Shown one piece after another: positions 45,841 through 58,848 of a stretch of 64,000 nucleotides of DNA (positions within the stretch are counted from its first letter, which is position 1; each line of letters starts with the position of its first letter). The notes under the pieces were generated by a model. That model made no database searches. It was not told where the DNA came from and saw only the letters and a list, made by a program, of their open reading frames with translations. The translations under genes and the position numbers were made by a program. The stretch spans positions 825,501-889,500 of the forward strand of contig JAWHQI010000148.1 in NCBI GenBank assembly GCA_033032865.1, written 5' to 3'. Source of the stretch: Dactylorhiza incarnata. Lineage: Eukaryota; Streptophyta; Magnoliopsida; Asparagales; Orchidaceae.

Positions 45841-47596
45841 ACTCGATTTTATTCTGCTGGGGCATCGTCCCTAGGGTGTGGTTGTGGACAATTTTTTTAT
45901 GATATCTTTCATCATTGTCGTATCGTTTGTCTATGCCGCATATATCTTCTCATGATCAATATCAGTGCCGATAGTTTTGTTTATGTTTCTGCGGTTGTTG
46001 CAGATTTTGTTCTGCAGGTAGGGCGACTTTGATGGCGGATACATTGAGCTAATTTACAGTTTAACGCCAATCTTTCGGTATGCTCATTTCTGAGCATGGG
46101 GTAACTTCTCGTCCTACGTCTTGTTATGAATATAATATTGCATCATGTGATGTTTAGATTTTAGTCTGAGGGAGAGTAGTTTGTCGTTACCCACTTGCAC
46201 GTGCACATAAGCACATCATACTAGAAGTTACAATCTGATTTTTTATTTTAATTCTCATAGCACACCACACACCCACTAGAGAGTGCACTTAATCGTAGGC
46301 GCATGATGAGTCTAGTTCATTTCTTTTGTAGGATTGGGAAAATTGTTGTGCTGGCTTAGGGTTTTAAGACGGAGTAAAATGTTGACTCTGATAGTGCTCT
46401 AGTCGAGTACTTGCGTCTTGCATAGAATTGTGTGTAGAATAAGTTTTTCTTCATGCTTATAGTTTGGTAATTTTGTCTATTTGCGTAATAATTGTTTATT
46501 CTACTCAAATGTGGTGAATCCGGTGTGAAACCGACGGTAGCTTAGGAATGTGTGTAGACGGTTGCTAGGTTTGTATTGCTCGAGTCGGGAGGAAGAATTT
46601 TCTTTCTCGGTGGATAAGAACTTGCCCTAAGCGACTTTCGAAGCATTGGCATAAGTTAGTTCAAAGCGTGAACATGATGTAGGCCTTCGTTTTGGCCAGG
46701 TTGAGCTTTGTTTACCGACCCTATCATAAACCTCGCTAGCCCCGTTGTGCCTACCCCGTTCTTTGATTCAGCTCCACTCATATTTCACCAAAGCCTACAA
46801 GCTAATCCTAGTCGCACACCCAATCCGAGCTCTAGTGTTTTATCATCTTCAATTGAGGGTGTTGATGCGGTGAAAATTTTGTGAAAGTGTTGTTTGTGCT
46901 TCCTCAGTTTATTCGCTAAATAAATTGCGAGAATAAAAGAAAAAAAGAAAAAAAAAGGAAAAGAAAAAATTTTTGTGGTCACGAAAAGAGTTTAATTGAA
47001 AATCTTTTAAGATTTGTTTTTGGGAGTAGGCGGTGCACACACCCATGTTTCCAAGTTCAAGTCTGGGGGTGTGGTGCACCCGTGTTTGTATTGTGATGCT
47101 TGGATAATTTCCTTAACGAGAGCTCTTTTGGGTTAGGTGCGGAAACCTTTATGTTTATCATTGTAAACCCTACCGAATCCCAAGCCCCGTATTTATCCTA
47201 AAGCCCTATTGACTCACGCAATGAATCGAACTATTGCCGTGGAGTGAGTTTGACGGGGTGAGCTTATGGTCACCGACATTGATGGATTTCAATGGAGGTG
47301 GTTCCGAGCACCGATCTTGAGCAAGACTAGCCTCATCGATCAGTTTACTTTCTTCTTACGCAAGATCGGACGATTCATCGAGATTCAACTTTTGAGTAGA
47401 AATAATATATAATTACGCTCTTATATTATTACAAAGTATTTGTATAATTAAAAATTTTGTCTATTGCATTTCTATACACGCGAGCATGCGACTTTCATGG
47501 TACTCTGCATTTACAATTGTTAAGCCAACAAATCCTTTTCCCGTCCACATAAGGGATGATTTTCTCGGGACGATCAAATGGTTAAGTCTTGGGGTG
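45841..47596 (+). other. 3' noncoding region of F with two purine tracts
   Basis: No gene. AAGTCTGGGGGTGTGGTG at ~47060-47077 resembles the final polypurine tract TAAGTCTTGGGGTGTGA (47583-47598), 520 bp downstream next to the LTR. An A-rich tract is at 46935-46970. GCTCATTTCTGAGCATGGGG near 46080 is a foldback. Confidence 0.65.
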
Positions 47597-48811
47597 TGAT
47601 GAGTCCAATATTTATACGATTTTATGGACTCATCCGGACTAGTTTTCACTCTTGCGCACATCCTTTTCGAGCTATAATTGCTTGTATCGCTCTTATAATC
47701 ACTTCCGCGCTATGTGCACTATTTAGGCCCGTCTTGGCTTGCTTTTATGATTCTTGTTGTTGGGGGTAAGCACATGGTGCTCCCTAACCTTTTATTCTTT
47801 ATTTATATTGAGTTGGATGGGTATTCCCAGTTGTGTTGATGTTTATGCAGGCGGATGGATCATCCTATTTTTACCCAGAATTCATGTCTGCATGAATTGC
47901 ACGGTCGTGCGTTTCCTTGACGCACGGACGGCTACGGTCGTGCGCCCTCATATGGGGTGGAAAACAATGTTCTATGTTTGATCTTGCGTTTTTACACGGG
48001 TAGTTGCCCGTGCACGAAGGAAATGCATGATCGCCCGTTAAGCCTATTTTTTAGGCCTTCTGGACTTGGTCGTGCATTTTTACGCACAGGTGGCTTCGAC
48101 CATGCGTGAGTAAATCACACGGGCACTGCCGCTTCTTCCTCAAGTCGTATCTTTTTCGTTAATAACGCAAGGTCTACGCACTGTCGTGCGTTCGACCGTG
48201 CGTGACTTAATTTCTGATATCTTAATATATAAGCCAGGAAATCTGCTGGTTTTGAAGAAGCCGGGAAAAACACTGAGAGCCCGCCATTTCTGCTCCAGTC
48301 CGCCCATTTCGCCTTTCCACCACTGTTCGACCTAGGAGAAGCTCCGACAACCATTTTCTTGCAAATCTTCCGCCAAAGCTTCCTCCTCGGCCTCCTCCTT
48401 CATCCACAAGCTCAAGAATTCCATCGACGGAAAGTCTCCGATGCATTCAAGGTGTGTCCAACAAGAGTTAGCTTGAGCTAAACCACGAAGAAGATGGGTA
48501 AAGTAGAGGAAGGTGACATCTCCTCTGGTCCCTGGACAGCAAATGAAGACCGAGCACAGACGAGGCTTGACAAACCTACGATTCCGACCCAGAACCTTCA
48601 GCAAAGTCTTCGAGCTTCGGTTACCTCTTTACCCTTGTGTATGGTTTAAGGTTCTTTCCATTGTATGCGTGTAACATTTGGATGACGATTCATAAACTTT
48701 TTGTTTAAGCTAATATAAGTTCATGCTTATGAAATATGTTGTGGTTTATGTGAGTTGAGGAGTGCCCCATTCCACCATCCACTCCACTGCTCCGTTTTGC
48801 ACTGCACTAGC
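47597..48811 (+). repeat. 3' LTR of F (truncated)
   Basis: Starts TGATGAGTCCAATATTTATAC, related to but diverged from the E LTRs (TGATGAGTCCTGATC at 59592). CGCACGGTCGTGCG-type motifs at 47898-48065 and 48183-48206, TATATAAG at 48226-48233. The LTR end (expected CATCA) is missing: at 48811 the segmental duplication begins. Confidence 0.82.
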
Positions 48812-50780
48812 AAGAGAGAAGACAAGCGCTGGGACATAATTAAGAGATGATTAAGAGTTTTGTTTAGACATTAGGTAATTCTTGATCGAGCTAACGGAGA
48901 GAGTAGCACAACGGCGAATGGATATGATAAGCGTGAAGGAACACCATTCCATGTTTTTACCAAAGGAATTCTACCACTTGCTTTTCAAAGTAATTTGAAA
49001 AGGATACTACTTGATGAAGGAAATGCAATATAGTTTGACAAGCATAAGTGAAGAAAAAAAGAACTTTAGAAGTAAGCATGATAAAGCATGGTAAAAACAA
49101 CATTGTAAAATTAGTAATGCGGAAAGATAGAACAAAATAACCAGTAGTAGTATTTTTGTTATAGTTTGACCATTCCAACAATATTGCTAGTCTCTTCACA
49201 TTTGAGCTTTAACCTTGAAAATTTACATAACTAATAGGCAAGCATGATTGAACATATTCAAAAAGATAAGGACTGCAATGTAACTAATTCGTATTTTAAT
49301 TAAAGAAAACATTGTAGAAATCATGCATTGCAATCTAGTGCTTTTACTTAAGTTTTTAGAGAATTATGTAATTTTGCATTAGGATCCAATTCTCATGAGT
49401 AGAGGATTTATGAAAAATAATGATGTGTGCATAAGGTGTTTTGATAAAAGTATACAAGTGAAATAATCAAAACACATGACATATGTAATGAAATAGTAAC
49501 AATAATATTAAGATTGTAATCCTATAATTACTTTCACACATCAATTTTAAAATAAAATTTCAAAGCACATTTCATGAGTACAACTACCAAGGTGCTTCGC
49601 ACACACAATGCTCATTAAGACTTATCAGTGAGCGAAGTATTGCTTAGAGGATCACATAAGCATTTTTATAAATTTTTAAGTTTCATGATCCGATGTACAA
49701 ATAGAAGTGATGACAAAAAATGTGTTTGCACAAGACACTTTACAATTCTTTCCTAGGTGCTCAACCTCACAATGCTCATTAAGACTTATCAGGAGGGTGA
49801 GTAGTGCTTGGTGGAGTTATCTTTGGCATTTTATTTCATATTTTTGTAATTTTGGGCCAAAAGTTCTCCGAATTCACTTGTTTTTGCAAACACTAATAAT
49901 ATTGAAATAACACTTCTATGTGTGCAAGAAATCTAATGTTTGAGAGATGGTGTAGGTAGGTTAGACATACAACTTAATATGTTAAAACTATTACACTACA
50001 CAATCATGCAAGACTAAGATTATGAGCATATGTTGATTACCAAAATAATTAGTGAATGAATCATTGATTAGCATAAAACATTACTCATACTTAGAGGAAG
50101 CTAAGCAATCATACACAAGTTTCTAAAGACTATTTCATTGCACATAATCAGATTAAGGTCAAGGCATGGAGATAAAACAATGTTTAGGAAATTTGAAATT
50201 AAAATTAGACATTGAAGATAACCTTTAAGTGTATGCCTAATCAATTTTGACCATTTGAAACATAATAACTAAGATGTTTGCTCTTGTGAAGTCATATAGT
50301 TAAACCATAATTTTGTAAATATTTAAAACGCAACAAATGACAAAAGCATATTTTTGAGCATTTTGAGTTATTTAACTATTTTTTGTTTTTTGGAGGAAAA
50401 TTAACAAAATAATTACAAAAGAATTTTGAAGCAGAGAAAAAATATTAAAAAAATACCAGAAATAGTTTAGGAAAAACAGAATTTCAATTTGGCCAAAATA
50501 GCTAACGCCTGGCGTTAACTACTCAACGCCCAATCAAAGCACTGTTTTTTTGAGATTTTTGAGATTTTTTTCTTTGGAATAGGGAGTATGTATATAGACC
50601 TTCTCAATGTAGAAAATTCAGAGAATTTGGAGAGGATTAGAAGGCTATTAAGCATATTTTTGGTAGTTTTAAAATGTTTTTTATATTTAATATTTGTTTT
50701 TGACTTTTCTGGTAATGAAAAAGTAATTAAGATGTAAACACAGATATATATATGAGTATATGAATGAATAGGCAGAAAGA
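48812..50780 (-). other. Duplicated noncoding 3' interior of C
   Basis: Matches 33804-35760 with scattered substitutions and small indels. TAACGCCTGGCGTTA palindrome at 50503-50517. No gene. Confidence 0.8.
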
Positions 50781-50812
50781 GTTGTAATTTTATAGAGAGA
50801 AAAAGGGGCAAA

Positions 50813-50944
50813 CACCAGGCATTATACCATACACTAGCGTTGACACCACTTTATATAAAATCCCTAAATCTGAGTTCTTTTCTTATTCTCTTCATTTCAA
50901 GCCATTTTCCTCCAGTTTTGCCGACAGCCCCTTCTCAGATCTAG
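50813..50944 (+). promoter_or_regulatory. Internal antisense promoter and 5' exon
   Basis: Motif copies CACCAGGCATTATACC and CTAGCGTTG (50813-50845) end ~10 bp before TTATATAAAA (50851-50860). A CT-rich untranslated exon follows and ends at CTAG (50944) before GTAAAATT, a good splice donor. Orientation is opposite to the retrotransposon. Confidence 0.6.
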
Positions 50945-51350
50945 GTAAAATTCATGTTTTTCTTCTTATATTTCTTGGTTAACTCATTTCTCTACCCCTA
51001 ATTAGTAATCCCTTGAAGTATTAAGTGTTTTTATTATGGTGTATGGTAGATCTAGTATTTTGAGATTTAGGGTTTTTAGTTTTGAGTTGTAGAGTTGGGT
51101 TTTTGAGATTCTTCACAAAGATGAGTTTTTGCATTAATTTTTTTTAGATATTTTGAGTTCTATTAGTGATTTTCCCTTTATTCTTTACTTTTTATGAAAT
51201 TTTTTGAGTTCTATGAGTGAGCGAAGGTCAACATTGTATACTGGAAGTGATAGGAAATTTGACAGCATGCGCCTGACATTAACATTAACGTTGGGCTTTG
51301 ACTAAATAAACTTTAGTTTTGATTTTCTGTTGTGTCTAAATGTTCAGATT

Positions 51351-52460
51351 ATGGCTGCATCTAGTTCACATGGGGTTCGAGCTAGAAAGTCTTCTTCTTC
51401 CCGAGCACCACATGCGCCTTATCAATCTTATACGAGGATAGAGAAAGCATCAGTTGGTGTAAGGATGATATTGCAGATAGACGTCCCCCAACATGCACAT
51501 ATTCCAAATCTCTTAGCTGCACCAGGGGTTTTATTAGTGATTTCAGATGATTGTTTCTCTACATATTTTGTTCGGGAGTTTTATTACAATTTATTTGATC
51601 CATCCGAGATAGAGCTCAATGGAGGAGTAAGTTCTATGATGCAAAATGAAGTTTTTATGATCACTCATAATGATTTGAGGAATGAGTTTGGATTTGTGGA
51701 GAGTGAGAATCGTCTTGATGTGGTGGAGAAGTATCGGGTCGAGCGTGACTGGACAAAGGTGAATACAGTTTTGCATGAGAAGGAGAGTAGAGAGTAGATT
51801 ACCGATGTTTCTTCACTTATGGAGGAAGCATTCATAATTCAGGACATTTTACGTCACACCATAATGTTGAAGTCCGGAGACACTAAGAAGATCATTGCTC
51901 AGCTTAGTATTGCTACTTATCATATTATACAAGAAGAAGGTTTTGACGTGGCAGATATTTTACTATCACAGATTTGGTGTACATTCAAGTTGAAGGATCC
52001 GAGAAGGTCTCGTCTTAACACTCTTCCCTTAGGTGGACTTATACAACGGGTGGTGATGGAGAAGTATGAATACATAATTAGAAGGAACTATATTAACAAT
52101 CTTGTCCCAAAGCTTTATTTGACTTCAACCATTCGAGTTCCTCGGCCACGATATATAACATCAACTTCTCGACCACCCCTTTGACAAGGGGTCTCGCTTC
52201 GTGAGATGAGTCGAGACCATCAGGAGTCGTTTGAAGAATTCAGGGAGAACATGACACGCCGTATGTCATAAATGGAGAGGATAATGCGGTATATGGTCAT
52301 GGCCTTGAAGTTGAAGCCGACACCAATAGAAGAGAGGGAGTGGGATGTTCCCATGGAGGATCTGCCACGCCACTCGACTCACCGTACTCAAAGGTCAAGG
52401 GATCGAGGAAGTTCTAGTACTGAAAGAACATACTCTATTAGTGAGAGTAGAGAGTTTTAG
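51351..52460 (+). pseudogene. Antisense accessory gene in C (best copy, three in-frame stops)
   Basis: A predicted intron (GT at 50945, AG at 51346-51347 after TTCTGTTGTGTCTAAATGTTC) ends 3 bp before ATG 51351. One frame then runs 369 codons to TAG 52458-52460 and is interrupted only by TAG (51795), TGA (52182) and TAA (52269), each reachable from a sense codon by a C-to-T change. N-terminus is Ser/Arg-rich (MAASSSHGVRARKSSSSRAP). The phrase YFVREFYYNLFDPSE and following NEFGF block resemble the plant 'putative plant transposon protein' family (Pfam-type, function unknown). The middle is predicted helical (MLKSGDTKKIIAQLS, RVVMEKYEYIIRRNY), and the C-terminus is Arg/Ser-rich. May be a captured or accessory gene expressed against the element. 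I cannot assign function. Confidence 0.6.
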
Positions 52461-53464
52461 GGAGTTTCTTTTTTATGTAATAATAGTAATATTATCATTT
52501 AGATAATTAAGTCTAACACCTGACATTAACACTTGCGCCCATCGTTAACAGTTATTATGATTTTTAGCTTTTTCTTATTTTTATCTACTGTGTGTACTGT
52601 GTTTTGGGTTTGTTCAGGTTTTCATAATTATGATTTTACTGCTTTAATAGATTTCCATATAATCTTTGGTGGATATAATCATGTTACATCATCTTTATAA
52701 GGATAAAAGAAATTCATCACAGCTTATTTTAAAAACTGTATTAGCTTATCAATTTTAGTATTCAAGTTTTTTAATGAATGTCATTGATGAGATAAGATGT
52801 ATTGATAAGTATTGATATGACTTTTTGTTTTTATTTTTAAACATGATTATGTAAACTTCTTGAAAAGCAAGATAATGACAATTTCCCCTTTTTCGGTTAT
52901 TGCAAGAGCACGCATGAGTCTATAATTAATTTGATCTTTGCTAGGCTTTAGTCGGACTTAGCAGTTTAGAGTGGATCTTGGACTTCCTGAGGTCTACCTT
53001 ATGAAGCGTTCGCACCGGTACTAGGAGATGTGATGGGGTGACATCCCAAATGTCCCTTTCTCAAGATATTTAAGTATTATTGGTTGCTACCCATACTAAA
53101 TATTTAAAATTTATAGACTCAAAATTTTGAAAGAGAAAAAAGTGAAATTCATGATTTTATTAATTTAGATAAATATCTCATAACAAATTTAGAATTTGAT
53201 TTATATGGATAATATAAGATATTTATAGCCAATAAATATAAGAAAGATAGATAGGTCATCAAAATAAAATATGACTTTTGATCAATTTGATTTATAAACG
53301 TATTAAGCTTTAAGGGATAAAATCATATTTCTAATATTATATAGGATGACCATGACATGATAGCTTAAAAAAATAAGAAAACAAAAAGACATTAAAACAT
53401 ATCATGAAGTAGAAGTTTGTATATTTCATTTTGAAAAGATTTTACTTCATGCATTTGTTGATAC
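52461..53464 (-). other. Duplicated noncoding interior of C
   Basis: Matches 36835-37835. Motif TAACACCTGACATTAAC and GCGCCCATCGTTAAC at 52511-52548; conserved 52900-53110 block shared with 4870-5100 in inverted orientation. Confidence 0.75.
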
Positions 53465-54777
53465 TTAATGAATAAGAGATTTAGGTATCCAAAGGGAACC
53501 AAGAGTAACGGTTCCTTTGGGTACCCAAATATAGCGAGATGATTTTTGGGGAGATAAGTAGGAATGAACCCTTTCAAGTGGAGTTAATATTTCATTTTTA
53601 ATTTTGGGTCTCCACTCATACTTAGCTTTAGTATTATAATTATGCAACAAATTTCCATATTCATTAAGCTTAGGTTTAAAAAAATAATGACTTTTGAAAC
53701 TATTTTTCATTGGAAATTTTTGCACATTTGAATTTAATTTGGGAGATTCATAGTTTTTAAATAATAGTAATTTGGATTTTGATTTACAAAAACTTTGTGA
53801 TTCTTACTCCTATTATTAGGCTTAGTCAAGATATTCATATTCATATTCAACTTGTTTTTAGATATTGCTTGATATTGTGAATTTGTGTGTTGAGAATTCT
53901 CATTCATTATTTTCATAAGCAAGTTGATTTTTGATTTTAATTCATCATTTTTATCATAAGATTATGTTTAGCTTTATTGTAAGCAATTGTGCTATTTTTA
54001 AGAGTGGAAACAATAAAGTCAATATGAGTTTGATAGTTATTTCTAAATTCCTCAAATGTTTCATCCATCTCCTTGATTTCAATTTTATAACTTTGGCATT
54101 TAACACAATCACTTTTCAAAGTTGAATTTTCTAAAGACAATTTTTCATTATGTTCTTTTACAAAAAGAAGTTCCTTTTCAAGTTCCTTGAATTTTTCTTT
54201 TAAATCATTAAATTCTATACAAAGTGTAATATTTTCAATTAAAGAGTCATGGGTAAAACTAGATAAATTTGAATTTGATTCTACATTAATTTTTTGCTTT
54301 TATACCTTTATTTTCTAAGCGCAATTTGCAATTAGCATTTTTCAATTTCTTAATTTTGCGCTTTGTAATTTGTAGCAATTGTAAATTAGAAATAGAATAA
54401 CAAACAATACATGATTTTGATTTCCTCACAGTGCTATTGAATGCGGTGAGATGTGAGCATACAGTTCCCTTGTTGTCTTCTAAGCCTTCCTCCTTTATAG
54501 ATGAATTTTCATCTTCATTTTCTCTTGATAAATTGCTCTCTTTGTCTAAGTCAATTTCCATGATTTCCATGGCTTTGCTACGAGAGAGATCTCCTTGAAT
54601 AATGGTGGATGCTTGCATGGCCTTCTCCTCCCATGTTTGTTCCATACCTGTGAGAGGAAGATCATACATTTCTTCAAGAAATTTCCATACTTTGTATGCA
54701 CTAGAAAAACAATATCAATTTGAAAATTTCTTGAGACAAGGCACACAAAATACTATTCAAAGCCTTTGCATTTAGGT
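53465..54777 (-). pseudogene. gag: Duplicated copia-type gag of C
   Basis: Second copy of 37836-39183, more broken: pieces at 54669-54286 (KAMQASTIIQGDLSRSKAM), 54140-53937, 53922-53734 and 53725-53465 (KSSRYIWVPKGTVTLG). A 3-bp difference and indels around 53945, 54016 and 54710 change the frames relative to copy 1. The gag core is split by an indel near 54710. Confidence 0.72.
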
Positions 54778-55007
54778 GACGTTCTTTTTTATTTGTTTCA
54801 TCCACTGGTCTTATTATTGCTATATTCCATGCTTCGATAAAGTTTTAATAAACTTTTCCATTAAAAATTTCCACCCTTTATAATTTCTCCCTTCGAATAA
54901 AGGTGGTGCAAGAGATTTTTCCTCAACATAAAAATTCCGCCCACTAGTAAAAGCTAGATCATGAGACACCATTCTTCCCGGTTGTTAAGACGATTAGGAA
55001 TAACTTA

Positions 55008-56191
55008 CCTCTGATACCACTTGTTGGATCTTGAGGCGCCCTTAGAGGGGGAGGGGGGGGGGGCAAAAAAGGGTTTTTGAAAACTTTAAGCTTTTTTTAT
55101 AGAAAACTATTGATATTTTATTTGAATAAGAGTGAATAAATACACAGAGTAGTAAATCAATTTTATTAACTAGAAAAAGACATGATTATCATTAATAAAA
55201 TTTGGTTGCAAAATTTGTTTTCTATGACGCTAGAAATCCAAGGCAAAATATGAAATACTCTTTTTATTTTCTATACCAACTCTTCTCACTAAGAATCGGT
55301 TGGCTTTAGCCGATCTCTCCCTAGATACGGCCTCAAGCCGCTCTAGCCCTTCTATCCCCAGAAAGGCCTCGAGCACCCCCTAGATCTACTCCCTAGACCC
55401 AGTCGCCAACACGAGGCGAATTCCTCCCTAAGTCCTACCCAGACCTAGTCGCCAACACGAGGCAAATTCATGAACCAATTATAAAGACAAATACAAAAGA
55501 CAAATATAAAAACTCTCTATGAGGTAATCTAAAGGAGACGATGAAGAATTGCTAAAGAACGTTGAAGTCCAAGCGTGCATTCATCGCATTGAGTTAGCGT
55601 GTTGATCCAAGCCTCATTTGATTCCTCCTTTTGAAATTGAGTGGGAGATCCTTTATGGTCTGGAAATACGACCCTCAGAAATAATTCAGAGTGCTGGAAT
55701 ATAGCTCTTTGGCATTAGTAGTTAAGGAAGATGAAATCCACCTATTTATAGGACTGGAGGCTAACACCAACGTTAAGGCTAACGCCTGGCGTTGACCTAG
55801 TATAGAAATGTTTTGATGGCTCAGATCTTCAAAATAGGAAGGAGATACTGCACTTTAGGAAACATTCATTTTAGGCAACCTTAACGCTGGCGTTGAGGCT
55901 AACGCTGGCGTTAGGTCAGATTATTCCTAAAGTGCTCCTTCAATCATGACAATTTCCCTCCTTGCCACATTTGTCTTGGTGGGAACGGGAGTCAACACCG
56001 ATGTTAAGTACTGATGCTTGGCCAATCATTCCATTTTTGCAGCTTGTGGGCAGGTCTAGACCAATACTGTAGCATCCTATTGTCATATCTGTTCAAGCCT
56101 GCATGCTAAAAACAAAATGCCAACCATGATCAAATACAAATAGGATTTGTTATTCTCAAATCAAAGGGATGCGGAAAACCATGTTCCAACA
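55008..56191 (-). repeat. Duplicated C 5' LTR with primer site
   Basis: LTR 55022-56191 (1,170 bp); primer site TGGTATCAGAGG on the minus strand at 55008-55019. TATA box (minus) at 55743-55750, motif palindromes GCTAACGCCTGGCGTTG and CTAACGCTGGCGTTAGG upstream. Followed by GTGCA as in copy 1. A G-rich run near 55047-55063 is prone to length error. Confidence 0.9.
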
Positions 56192-57480
56192 GTGCAAATT
56201 CTCCAATTACGGTGGTAGCTCCAACCGATAAGCTAAGGGGCCGATCCGCTCCAGGATAGTATAAGGCACCATATAACGAGGGCTAAGCTTCTTCCTTCCC
56301 TGGACACGAGATACGCCATGCATTGGTCTGATCTTCAAGAAAACCTTATATCCTACCTGAAACTCTACCATCCGGCATCTCGCATCATAGTACTTTACCT
56401 GTCGGCTCTATGCCTCGAGCATACGATCCCAAATCAGCCGAATCATCGCATCTTTATCATCAATGTATTCCCCCCAGTGCCTTCAGATCTTCATCCTGGA
56501 TCCAAGATAGAGGCATCTTGCACCTCGTTCTGTATAGTGCCTCATTAGGAGCCATGTTGATGCTTTCTTGATGACTATTATTGTAGGAAAACTCCACGAA
56601 AGGTAGAAGTCTCTCCCACGACTCTCCCCGATCCAAGACACATAGCCGCAACAGGTCCTCCATCGTCCTGATATTCCTCTCTGACTGGCTGTCGGTCTGA
56701 GGATGGAAGGTTGTGCTGAAAGTTAACCGAGAGCCCAAATATGCCTGTACTACCCTCCACTCCTTGGAGGTAAAATGACCATCTCGATTTGAAACGATAG
56801 TTTTGGGCACCCTATGATATCAGACAAACTGCTCCACAAAGAGGAACACCAAAACATCGACATGTGTATCTTTCCTGATTGGAATGAACCTGGACACCTT
56901 CGTCAACCGATCTACAATCACCCATACAGAGTCACTCCCGGAGCGGGAGTGAGGTAGACCATGTACAAAATCCATGGAGATATCTTCAAACTTCCACTCA
57001 GGAATAGGCAATGAATGTAATAAACCACCGCCGCTCTTACACTCTGTCTTCACTTTCTGGCATACCTCGCAATGCATGATAAAATGAGTGACATCCCTCT
57101 TCATTCCCAGCCAAAACATCGTCTTTCGCAGATCAGTATACATCTTGATGATCCCGGGATGCACCGAGTACTTGGTGGAGTGAGCCTCTCTCAGTATATC
57201 TTCCCGGATTCCTCCTCCTGTGGATATATAAACTCTACCATGAAAGTGAACGAGGTCAGTGTGTACTCTCTGTAGAACCAGTCTCCACTGCTCGAAATAT
57301 AGGGTCCAGAGCAGCATCCTTCCTTTGCTCGGCTCGGATGCGATAACATATATCACAAACAATGCTCATAGTGGCCAGGTACTCAGCATACGCCTCTGGA
57401 CCGGTGCTATATACAAGCATAATCTGCATCTCCTCCAGCATCTTAGGCAACTCGATGACCATCAATCGGGACTCCTAGCT
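56192..57480 (-). pseudogene. Integrase of G (copy 2)
   Basis: Second copy of 40576-41850 with extra frameshifts: pieces at 57362-56820 (zinc domain HCEVCQKVK, FEDISMDFVHGLPHS) and 56810-56460 (SNRDGHFTSKEW, HPQTDSQSERNIR). A base missing from a C run near 56470 and a difference near 56812 change the frame relative to copy 1. Ends at the C LTR, so the chromodomain is not duplicated. Confidence 0.8.
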
Positions 57481-58848
57481 GGATGTGGGTGCCCTTTGGC
57501 TTAACGCATCGTCCACCAAGTTTGCCTTCCCTGGGTGATAGTTTAGTGTATACTCATAATCGCACAAGAAATCAATCCACCTCCGCTGCCTCAGATTCAG
57601 ATCCTTTTGTGTGTGTATATATTTGAGGTTCTTATGATCAGAAAATATCTCGCAGTGGATGACATATAGATAATGCCTCTAGATCTTCAAGGCGAAGACC
57701 ACTGCTCCCAACTCCAGGTCATGCACCGTATAGTTTGCTTCGTGCTTCTTTAGCTGCCTAGAAGCATAAGAAATTACATGCTCGTGCTGCATCAGTACAA
57801 CACCCATCCTCTGGTATGAGGCATCTGTATAAATCTAGAATTCTTCCTTCCCAGATGGAAGGGAAAGGATCGTGGCTGAGGTGAGGCGATCCTTCAGCTC
57901 CTGGAATGCGACCTCGCACTTAGGTGACCATACAAAAGGAACATCCTTCTTGGTCAGAGTGGTGAGGGTAAGAGCGATCTTCGAGAATCCCTCGACAAAC
58001 TTGCGTTAGTAACCAACAAGGCCTAAGAAACTACGCATATCCATTGCCGACTTCAAAGGCTGTCATTCCCTTACTGCTCGTACCTTGGCAGGGTCCACTG
58101 CTAAACCTGCTCCACTGATGACATGGCTCAGGAAAGCAACTTCTCGGAGCCAGAACTGGCACTTACTAAACTTTGCAAACAAGTTGTGCTCCCACATCTT
58201 CCCCATAACAAGTGTTAAATGATGTGCATGATCCTCCTCGATCCTTGAGTAGACCAAAATGTCATCAATAAATATTATCACGAAGACATCCAAGTATAGT
58301 TTGAATACTCTATTCATCAAGCTCATGAATGCGGCAGGGGCATTCGTGAGTTCGAATGGTATGACAGTAAATTCATATAGACCATACCTCGAACTAAAGC
58401 CGGTCTTCAGGATATCCTCCTCCTGGATCCGCAACTGATAATAACCCGAGCACAAATCAAGTTTCGAGAACCAGTGTGCTCCTTCAAGCTGATAAAAGAG
58501 CTCATCAAATCTTGGGTAGTGGATAAGTGTTCCGGACCGTCAATCGATTGAGCTCTCCGTAATCTATACATAGCCGGAGTGAACCATCCTTCTTCTTCAC
58601 AAATAGAACTGGGCTCCCATTGGTGATGAACTGGGGCGGACGAACCCCAAATTTACTAACTCTTGAAGCTGCATCTGAAACTCTGCAAGCTCCTATGGTG
58701 CCATCCTATATGGAGCCCTAGAGACGGGCCTAACTCCCGATATCAGTTGGATCTGGAAATCCAACTCTCGATGCAGGGGTAGTGCGGCCAGCTTGTCCGG
58801 AAAGACATCAGAAAATTCCCGAACCACCGGTACTTCAGCAATGCTGAT
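57481..58848 (-). pseudogene. Reverse transcriptase/RNase H of G (copy 2)
   Basis: Open piece 58455-58063 contains [26 protein letters not shown] (same Glu) and [10 protein letters not shown]. RNase H to the left is stop-rich as in copy 1. Confidence 0.8.

Noticed and set aside
48812..56191. Second independent C insertion
   Set aside because: Shares the exact junction and GTGCA with G flank of the first copy, which indicates duplication, not a new insertion.
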